Source: Sisyra terminalis (Eukaryota; Arthropoda; Insecta; Neuroptera; Sisyridae). Taken from it: DNA of 64,000 bases. Numbering within the stretch: position 1 is the stretch's first letter; each line of letters begins with the position of its first letter. A model generated the notes under the pieces. It was not told where the DNA came from and ran no database searches. It saw only the letters and a list, made by a program, of their open reading frames with translations. Shown piece after piece: positions 58,901 to 64,000 of the stretch. A program made the translations under genes and the position numbers. The DNA lies in contig OY292274.1 in assembly GCA_958496175.1 (NCBI GenBank), forward strand, positions 67,404,630 to 67,468,629, given 5' to 3'.

Positions 58901-61900
58901 CAAATCATAGTTCTCTTTTCTAACACTAACAGCGCTAGTATTCAGAACGTACCAAAGGTCACTGCACGGGCTGTTAACTCTCAAAAACGAGACAAGGATA
59001 GCCAAACTGGGTAGGATAATTGTGGAATAGCTGTATAGAGTGTTTACTGCAGGTAGAAAGAGATAGAATTTCAGAATTTCTATCTCTTTCTATCTGCTGT
59101 AAACACTCTATACAGCTATTCCACAATTATCCTAACAAGTTGGGCTATTCTTACAGAGTTAACAGCCCGTGGGTCACTGCAGTTTCAGAGAAGAGAGACT
59201 TATATAGAAGTTCAATTCATATGGACCATCAAAACTGATCAAAGCATGATCTAGTATTTCTAAAAGAAACTAATAGATGGCATTGTAATGCAAAATATCA
59301 CTTTGCGTTGTATTGAGGAGGAGCCTAACCCCTTCTATTCTTGAAAACATTATCTTTTGAATATCATCGATGTAGCTCAATATATATATAAAATTATTTT
59401 TTTCTTACGAATTAAATGAAAAATAAAAGTTTGTATGCGCTTCAGGCGTTATTAGGTGATAATGTCCATCGAGCGACATACATCCCTCGGGTCAGAGGGA
59501 TGTATAACGCCCTTGGTACATAAATAACTATTCTGTAAGGTAACTATAGATAATAGTAAGCCTGAGGAAGTTACGATTACGTAACGAAACGTTGCTTTTC
59601 GAAATAATCAAATATTAAAAAATTAAAGATCTTAAACAACCTGAATTTTCTTCTTATTTAAAAAATTATAGTAATATTATAGCATCACCATATTTGGCAC
59701 ATTTTCCATCGTGCAGTAGATTGGAATTTAGTTCCTATAATATCAATTTCCGCATAATGTGTCCTCTGTGAAGTATAGCGCGCTCTACCGGTACTAATTG
59801 ATGCTATTTTTTTTAATATTCGGACTCCTTTTATCTACTCCGTGATTAAAGACATCGGATGGACAACCGCAAAAAACAGGATTTTCCGATTTATTTTGCA
59901 TATTTGTACGTAAATAAATTCAAAAGCTTTCGTAATGAATTTTAATGAAACGTTTTAAAATTTTGTAGATCTTATCAGACCTAATCACGAAGCTGAATTC
60001 TTCTTTTTTATACAGTCCAAGGTTTATAAAATACACAGATGGCCTCATGTGCTACGTGACGTTTCCAGAAGAAATTCGTATATATCTTCGGACTGATTTA
60101 AATTTCAAAACTCTTCGTATGACGTCATTTTTTTTCTAATGGGACAACCTGTGTAATTTATAAACCTTGGATTCAGCCATTGTACTAATAAGGAAAATGA
60201 CAATCATTTAACCATTTAAAATTTACCTGCCGAAGTCAACAAGTAGACAACGAAACGTTGTAAACTGATAATTGCCAAATTTAGTTATGCATCGTTTCAT
60301 TTCCTGGGAAATTCCTGTTAATATTTGGAATATCATCACAAATATCAAATACACTGAAAATCTATTTTTTTAAGAAAAAAATACGGCTCGTCTAATTTAC
60401 ACTAAATAATAATTTAAGTTTAAAACATAATAAAAATACAAAATAATAAATTAGCATGCCGGGAAAAGATCGAAAGAAAAAAAAATTACAGAGAATTTCA
60501 AATGAAAACAACTACAAATCTCTACATCAAATCGATTTTTTTGTTCAAATAATATACAAAAATACAAAAAAATAAACCAACCAAATGTTTTTTTTTTCTA
60601 ATTTTTTTTTGAAAAATTTTGACGTACACCCAAAATGAAAATAAAATGTAAATAGAGAATAAGAAAATAGAAGAAAACGTGTCAGATTGTGCATAGGAGA
60701 CATAATTGGGTACTTACCAATCCAACGTAAGCTTGTTTTTCACTCTCATTGGTATTTTTCTTTTCCAATATTGAAAACAATCTTCAAACCACACTGCTTA
60801 CAATTTTTAATGTACGTTTCGTAACAAGTGCATACCGTAAAGAATAAAGACCAAAATTTGATATGTACCCCCGCAAACATTGTGAATATAAATGAAAATG
60901 CATCAGTCCAAAAATAGTTTCTTTCAACAGTGTTAAAATCTGAATTCCTAGTGTTACTGCCTATCATTTAAGGCAAAACAATACCAGAAGAATGGATCAT
61001 TAAAGTAATTGAAAAAGGCATCAAGATAATTCTAGGTTCAATCAAAGAGTATAGGATGGAGGAGAAGCAGCCCATAAGAGCTAATGAAAAAAAGTAGTAT
61101 ACGAGTTTCAGCGCCTCTACTGGGTAAGGCGGCGAAAAAAATTCAAAACGGCGCCAGAAACGGTGACTAACCCCAGGGGGGTGTCACTCTTATGGCAGAC
61201 TTGATTCCCAAAAAAAAAAAAATTCTCTCGACGTCGATAGATGGCGAATGTGGGGCTGTAGTTCTACTTGTTGGCGGTACGAGGCGCTATAGTGAAGTGA
61301 AATTTGCTTGATGTACGTTTATTGGTTAATTTCAAATTTGAGCTCGCACCCCTCCTTGTCAGTAGACATTGCCGAAATCGGTTTACGAAGTATTAATTGG
61401 CTGTGTCGCCATGTTTTCGAATTTTAGTTAATAAAAGTGAACCTCGTGTTTCTTATCTTGCGTCAATTTTATATGTGTTACGTCAATAGATTATCAACAG
61501 ATCATCTGTTTAACTTACTAAAAGAATTAAAAAGGTATGAATTTATAATTTACTGGCCAATATCCACCCTTTATGGGTTGCATTATAATATGTCAACATA
61601 TAACCGTTAAATTGTAACTGCTCTCAAATATGGGAATCAATTCATATTTTCCTAATTAAACAAAAATGTAGCCCTGCAACTTTAATTTTAACTTGTCGGC
61701 ATCAAAGGGCATCAATATTAATTTAGAACTAAGTAACGGTACATAATTGTTGACATATTATTTAACAATTTTGAAGTACACATTTTTACAATATTACTTT
61801 TTTTTCAAGTGAAGTAAATTTATTCGAGCAACTATTCGACAACATTTCTAAGCAGTCATAATTTATGGCGACTGTAAGAGAGAACTTCCAGAATTCATCC

Positions 61901-63238
61901 AAGATGTGGATATGGGCGCATTTTTATAATATATCCTTTAACATGTTTTTATAATTTTGTAATTAGAAACCATATCATCTTATTTCTTGGTTATTTACAT
62001 TTTATAATTTCAAATAGTGTTATATTCTTGTTCTGTATTTTAATATTGTAAATAAAAAATTAAATTTTAAAAGTTTCACTATTATATGGGGGTAACATTT
62101 TTCAGAAATAAAATAAATAAAAATTTGAAAATTGCGCGCAAAGTATTTACAATAAGGTGCCGTTGTTATCGGCACTAGCATCACATCTCCTACACTAGCA
62201 CCGCCAATATTCGTCGAGATGAACTGAGCATTTTTAGGAACAAAAAATTAACATTGAGTGACCTTCCCATGACTAACCCAAGCGCGGATATCATATTTCA
62301 AAAACTCTCCTTTCCGCGTCGCCCCCGCAAATGCCACCAAACGTAACAGTTGATGGCCGCAGAATCCAGATGTCGCTTACAATTATATTTCTGCTTCTCC
62401 TCTATCCTATACTCTTTGGGTTCAATGTCGACAAGTAAACCTAGGCAGAACCTATTCTTTGGAACCAGCATATCCACAACACATAGCACACAAGTCCTCT
62501 TGGTCTCTATTCTTCACAGTGCATACAAAGACAAATACAAAAAACAAAATGTTAGTCGAAAATGGTGCATTTTTTACACAAGCTATCAGCTTTCAAATGA
62601 TTGATTCAAACACGCCACAAAATCCAAAAAGCTTTGTTATTTTTTTTTTAATTGTCTTGTAAATGAAAAAAAGCAATGTAATTTGAAGCCAATTTTTCCT
62701 CCTAGGAATAAAAGTCCTTAACTCTTGATCAAATTTCAAAAATTAATTATCAATTTTGTACTGTTTTTTTTGTAGCTAACAAAATTACAAGATTTTTACT
62801 TAAATATATATATTTATATTTAAAGAGGAGCTATGCTAAAGAGCTCTAGCAATGCATGCGTGTTTAGTTTTGGGATAACCGCAATACCCGCTCCCTTGCA
62901 GTGCCATTACAAATCCTATTATAATTTCTTTAAAAAAAATCACACTCCTACTCATATGTATATATGATTCATTAAGTTTTTTGTCAATAATTAACTATTA
63001 TGTAAAACTCAATACAATTAAAACTATTTTTATACGCATACGCTAAAATTTGTTAGTATTTTTCATGACTTTGATTTTTTTTTTAAAAGTGAAATTGAAA
63101 ATTGTACACTTACCATAGTCGCCACGTCCCATCGGACCACGCATCGCGCCTGGAACGGCACGTGGACCTCCGGTTCCCCCAGGACCACGACCTGGAATTC
63201 CACTACCACCCATCATACTTGGATGCGAAGGTGAACAC
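46775..63238 (-). CDS. Syp: Syncrip (hnRNP Q/R-like) RNA-binding protein, C-terminal exons
   Basis: Exons on the minus strand: 63238-63114 (CSPSHPSMMGGSGIPGRGPG ... MRGPMGRGDYG), optional 58483-58320 (DYDYDYYGYGDYRGGYSDPY ... PRGGRGGRQPQP) and 46989-46775 (GKRKLDGGNQNQGDSKRRYQ ... DQNTWHQDAYQTWS, stop at 46775-46777). The Tyr/Asp-rich part and GKRK.DG...DSKRR with a WGSAPLVQQPL motif match the C-terminal tail of SYNCRIP. The three RNA-recognition motifs lie upstream, beyond the window. Syncrip binds mRNAs in transport and translation, and the RGG/Tyr-rich tail contributes to RNA binding and assembly. The 63114 exon splices in phase directly to the last exon. The introns total over 15 kb and are full of mobile DNA. 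Confidence 0.88.
47820..47872 (-). ncRNA. Hammerhead ribozyme, type I, core intact
   Basis: Minus strand: stem I TGACCA, core CTGATGA (47864-47858), one extra base, stem II GATTGC/GCAATC with a TTG loop, GAA, self-complementary ATACGTAT, cleavage C at 47830, then TGGGTA. Stem I pairs A-T, C-G, C-G, a mismatch, G-T, T-A. It lies just downstream of the GIY-YIG coding remnant, where Penelope-like pLTR hammerheads sit. Confidence 0.7.
47940..48226 (-). pseudogene. GIY-YIG endonuclease domain of a Penelope-like element, frameshifted
   Basis: Minus-strand reading KKKSCVAEHALETGHTFAEA, RLVKNVLKTAQTDWMHSKA, then a frameshift near 48110-48128 and LDALESIEIVTRKGKVLNWE and NGPIQNSALFGLL to a stop at 47940. 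The SxVAEHxxxTGH motif and the following ALESIEI helix are the second half of the GIY-YIG domain at the C-terminus of Penelope-like proteins. The N-terminal GIY...YIG part is missing. The open frame upstream of 48226 only translates the antisense of the terminal repeat. Confidence 0.8.
48246..48300 (+). ncRNA. Hammerhead ribozyme, type I, inverted partner
   Basis: TGACCA 48248-48253, CTGATGA 48254-48260, extra A, stem II 48262-48267/48271-48276, GAA 48277-48279, ATACGTAT 48280-48287, cleavage C 48288. The core is intact; the first stem I pair is A-C. Confidence 0.65.
48531..50284. other. Intronic DNA, no gene seen
   Basis: AT-rich sequence within the large Syncrip intron. No exon, terminal repeat or RNA gene that I can support. 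Confidence 0.45.
50285..50370 (+). mobile_element. tRNA-related SINE head (possible)
   Basis: GTAGTTGGTAGCATGGTGGTT resembles a tRNA D-arm/A-box, followed by AGCTCTTATGGCAGACTTGG and TTCCCAAAAA. The part CTCTTATGGCAGACTTGRTT recurs at 61189-61210 with the same TTCCCAAAAA after it. The B-box is degenerate. Confidence 0.4.
50661..50860. other. Assembly gap, 200 N
   Basis: Exactly 200 unknown bases inside the Syncrip intron. A missing Syncrip exon could lie here. Confidence 0.99.
51266..51303. mobile_element. Solo end of the CTCATGTGTA foldback family
   Basis: GAATGAAACATTGCCAGATTG and TATACACATGA match the end of the foldback at 12066-13765 (GAAACATTGCCAGATTG ... TACACATGAG). Confidence 0.6.
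51310..51967. mobile_element. DNA element with about 34-bp terminal inverted repeats
   Basis: CGTTTATTTTGAAAGTGAG..AAGTCCATTTCA at the left is mirrored by TGAAATGGACTTACGCCACT..AAATAAACG at the right. The inside has an inverted CTCCAGACTCC/CCGGAGACTCC block. There is no coding capacity, so it would be non-autonomous. Confidence 0.65.
51975..52950. mobile_element. Foldback element, about 970-bp palindrome
   Basis: The ends are AGGTGTCCGTTATTTCCC and the inverse GGGAAATAACGGACACCCT. The arms include GTTCTACAAAAAAGGTCTC and its inverse GAGACCTTTTTTGTAGAGC, the module shared with other foldback families in this window. It abuts the element at 51310-51967. Confidence 0.75.
53224..53380 (+). mobile_element. 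Penelope-like terminal repeat, truncated plus-strand copy
   Basis: It contains the hammerhead-like module (GATGAAGGTTGCTTGGC, ATCGAAATACGTATCTGGG) and the end ATATATTGTATACACAG. The first core C is G (GTGATGA), so the ribozyme should be inactive. Confidence 0.65.
53381..55690. other. No gene seen; A-rich tract with repeated AAAAAGCACAGCC
   Basis: Mostly AT-rich intron. At 54500-54740 the string AAAAAGCACA recurs several times in an A-rich context, which looks like decayed A-rich tails. No exon found. Confidence 0.4.
55804..55854 (-). ncRNA. Hammerhead ribozyme, type I, core intact
   Basis: Minus strand: TGACCA, CTGAGGA (55846-55840), extra A, GATTGC/GGAATC with one mismatch in stem II, GAA, ATACGTAT, cleavage C at 55812, TGGGCA. 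Stem I pairs five of six positions. Confidence 0.7.
55908..55962 (+). ncRNA. Hammerhead ribozyme, type I, best-preserved copy
   Basis: GACCA 55911-55915, CTGAGGA 55916-55922, extra A 55923, stem II GATTGC 55924-55929 / GCAATC 55933-55938 with a TTG loop, GAA 55939-55941, ATACGTAT 55942-55949, cleavage after C 55950, then TGGGC 55951-55955. Stem I is A-T, C-G, C-G, mismatch, G-C. The self-complementary stem III suits a dimeric fold. Confidence 0.75.
56295..56458. mobile_element. MITE, 164 bp, palindromic
   Basis: AAGCAGGCCATTCACGCTCC at the left is mirrored by GAGTATAAATGGCCTGCTT at the right, with inner CTTGCAGTCCAACTAGT / ACTAGTTGAACTGCAAG. Confidence 0.8.
56463..57182. mobile_element. Non-autonomous DNA element, 720 bp
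   Basis: AAGGGGTTATATACAGT at 56463 is mirrored by ACTGTATATAACCCCTT at 57166-57182. There is no coding region. The interior has short T/A tracts and CCGAAATTTTGG-like pieces. Confidence 0.75.
57183..58319. other. Intron; ATT-rich microsatellite; no confident exon
   Basis: An AAT/ATT simple repeat runs at about 58140-58205. A minus-strand stretch at 57915-58080 reads FFYYIRLRYGGGSMVKRGKP, which is less AT-biased than its surroundings, but I see no acceptor for it. Confidence 0.4.
58320..58483 (-). CDS. Syp: Syp alternative exon (Tyr/Asp-rich)
   Basis: The acceptor TATTTTTATAG precedes ATTATGATTACG (58483), giving Asp with the upstream G; the donor is GTGGGT after CAGCCG. It encodes 54 residues after the split Asp. 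It exits in phase 0, but the last exon needs a phase-1 donor. So this exon must join another exon that I do not see (possibly in the N gap), use another donor, or end an alternative transcript. Confidence 0.75.
58484..58954. other. Syncrip intron, no feature seen
   Basis: AT-rich intron upstream of the Tyr/Asp-rich exon, up to the hairpin. Nothing supported. Confidence 0.4.
58955..59180. repeat. Near-perfect long hairpin (candidate hairpin RNA or MITE)
   Basis: The inner palindrome 59012-59134 has about 57-bp arms with only two or three mismatches (TAGGATAATTGTGGAATAGC ... GCTATTCCACAATTATCCTA) and an 8-nt loop. The outer, less perfect arms extend it to 58955-59180 (GGTCACTGCACGGGCTGTTA against TTAACAGCCCGTGGGTCACT). 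Confidence 0.8.
59556..59600 (+). ncRNA. Hammerhead ribozyme, second family
   Basis: Stem I AAGC 59558-59561, CTGAGGA 59562-59568, extra A, stem II GTTACG 59570-59575 / CGTAAC 59580-59585 with ATTA loop, GAA 59586-59588, ACGT 59589-59592, cleavage T 59593, stem I GCTT 59594-59597. All stems are perfect. The same layout, with different sequence, as the ATACGTAT family. Confidence 0.7.
60016..60171. mobile_element. MITE, 156 bp
   Basis: TCCAAGGTTTATAAAATACA at the left is mirrored by GTAATTTATAAACCTTGGA at the right, with inner ACAG/CTGT. Confidence 0.7.
60220..60262 (+). ncRNA. Degenerate hammerhead, second family
   Basis: Stem I TTTAC 60222-60226 pairs perfectly with GTAAA after the cleavage site. 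The core reads CTGCCGA (C for the invariant A), stem II is only GTC/GAC plus extra bases, then GAAACGTT. It is probably dead, but stem I has changed in both strands relative to the copy at 59556. Confidence 0.5.
60780..62600. repeat. Decayed large inverted repeat
   Basis: CAAAGAGTATAGGATGGAGG at 61038 is mirrored by CCTCTATCCTATACTCTTTG at 62398. Outside this, the inverse of about 60780-60870 (TTTGGTCTTTATTCTTTAC) resembles CTTGGTCTCTATTCTTCAC at about 62498. The spacer contains the SINE-like piece at 61189. Both arms may derive from one duplicated unit. Confidence 0.45.
61140..61330 (+). mobile_element. SINE-like fragment sharing the 50285 motif
   Basis: CTCTTATGGCAGACTTGATT and TTCCCAAAAA match 50320-50345, followed by A-rich sequence and GATAGATGGCGAATGTGGGG (compare GCAGATGGCGCGG at 50369). 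Confidence 0.4.
62601..63113. other. Syncrip intron, no feature seen
   Basis: AT-rich intron; no exon, repeat end or RNA gene supported. Confidence 0.4.
63114..63238 (-). CDS. Syp: Syp exon (proline/glycine-rich)
   Basis: The exon is 125 bp: acceptor AAAAATATAG, donor GTAAGT at 63113. It enters with the last base of a codon, encodes 41 residues from CSPSHPSMM to MGRGDY, and leaves one G. That G joins GT of the last exon (Gly) or AT of the 58-kb exon (Asp). Confidence 0.85.
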
Positions 63239-63354
63239 CTATATTTTTCAGTTAAAAATATTAATGTCAATACGGATACAACCTTAAATAAATTAAATAA
63301 AAAGGCAATGTGTTTTAATAATTTTTGCTCCAAAATTGTTTTAAAAGTTTCTAA

Positions 63355-63455
63355 ACTAGAGATGCCACGAATAGTGATTTGGCCGAATACCGAAAACCGA
63401 ATATTCGGCGAGTATCTTGGCCAAAAGGGCCGAATATTCGGCGACACTTAGTACC
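63355..63455. repeat. TTCGGC/GCCGAA palindromic repeat
   Basis: GGCCGAATACCGAAAACCG and GAATATTCGGCGAGTATCTT, GGGCCGAATATTCGGCGACA form self-complementary blocks. Such GAATATTCGG blocks are frequent in arthropod mobile elements. It lies in the Syncrip intron just upstream of the 63114 exon. Confidence 0.5.
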
Positions 63456-63984
63456 TACTTTATAATTTACTAGTAGTTGCCCGTTGCATTCGCAACTAAA
63501 GATTTTATCTCAATAAAATTTTTAATATGAGATAATGTAGAGTTAATCAACAATCGAAATTTTAAATTTAATAATCAAAGTGTTGTTAATATAAAAAAAA
63601 GTTTATCTAAAATTATATTAAGAAATAAAATATAAGTGTTTTTTTTTTATATCATTTTAATAACAACATTTTAAATAACGTCATTTCACTAAATTAGTAT
63701 GGAAGTTTAATACTTATGTAGTACTTATACCAAATAGGCAATTTTAAATTTTGGTTCGTTTTCCAACAATCAAACTTTTTAAAATCTATTTTATGTTATG
63801 AACCAATGGTTGTGATCTGGAGTAATTATATATTCGGCTGAAATGTATTAAGATAGCAATTTTTTGCCATATATTTCACTGTCAAATCAAATATAAAATC
63901 TTCGAAACTAACTTTTTTTCTGTATTTAGAACAATTTGAAACCCAATTATTATTATTGAAAATAAATAAAATATTCGAATTTAC

Positions 63985-64000
63985 TTCCACGCTTTCCACC
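63985..64000 (-). CDS. Possible exon end at the window edge
   Basis: The minus strand reads GGTGGAAAGCGTGGAA followed by GTAAAT, a plausible donor that would leave phase 2 as the next Syp exon requires. Only 16 bases are visible, so this is a guess. Confidence 0.2.

Noticed and set aside
60800..60840. GTTACGAAACGTAC on the minus strand as a hammerhead
   Set aside because: It lacks the CTGANGA core and pairing stems.

Overview
This is AT-rich nuclear DNA of an insect. Three conserved animal genes are split by introns, two of them on the minus strand, and the rest of the window is mobile and repetitive DNA. The C-terminal protein sequence of the Syncrip/hnRNP Q gene (a Tyr/Asp-rich exon followed by a KRKLDGG...DSKRR exon) looks dipteran to me, so a fly, perhaps a lower dipteran, is my best guess. 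The species is inferred and not shown.

Layout. 1-11.4 kb: no exon seen. It holds foldback (palindromic) elements, a TTTCGG-rich repeat, copies of a Penelope-like terminal repeat, and two halves of one non-LTR reverse transcriptase in opposite orientation. 11.4-17.2 kb (+): the last three exons of TBL2, a WD40 protein; its introns hold a 1.7-kb foldback and an hAT element with a perfect 8-bp target duplication that itself contains a second DNA element. 17.5-23.0 kb (-): a complete THADA/Trm732-like gene in five exons, tail to tail with TBL2, with a 1.5-kb palindrome in its last intron. 23.2-43.4 kb: a satellite domain with a 320-bp monomer, diverged on the left and about 38 near-identical copies on the right, interrupted by a 5.5-kb nested palindrome that carries a spliced gene fragment, tRNA-like modules and seven TGACGTCA sites. 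46.8-63.2 kb (-): the 3' exons of Syncrip; its introns hold a Penelope-like element fragment with a GIY-YIG domain, several foldbacks, MITEs and a 123-nt near-perfect hairpin. There is a 200-N assembly gap at 50661-50860.

Most notable signal: at least eight short modules fold as type I hammerhead ribozymes (conserved CUGANGA, stem II, GAAA and NUH cleavage site). Two sequence-distinct families occur. In one, stem I differs completely between two copies but stays paired in both. Some copies keep the whole catalytic core and others have lost single core bases. They lie in Penelope-like terminal repeats, often as inverted pairs.

How the genes work together: no operon-like logic applies. TBL2 (ER stress and translation), THADA (tRNA Nm32 methylation partner or SERCA regulator) and Syncrip (mRNA binding) are independent housekeeping or regulatory genes that happen to be neighbours. 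The clearest interaction is the likely overlap of the convergent TBL2 and THADA 3' ends.
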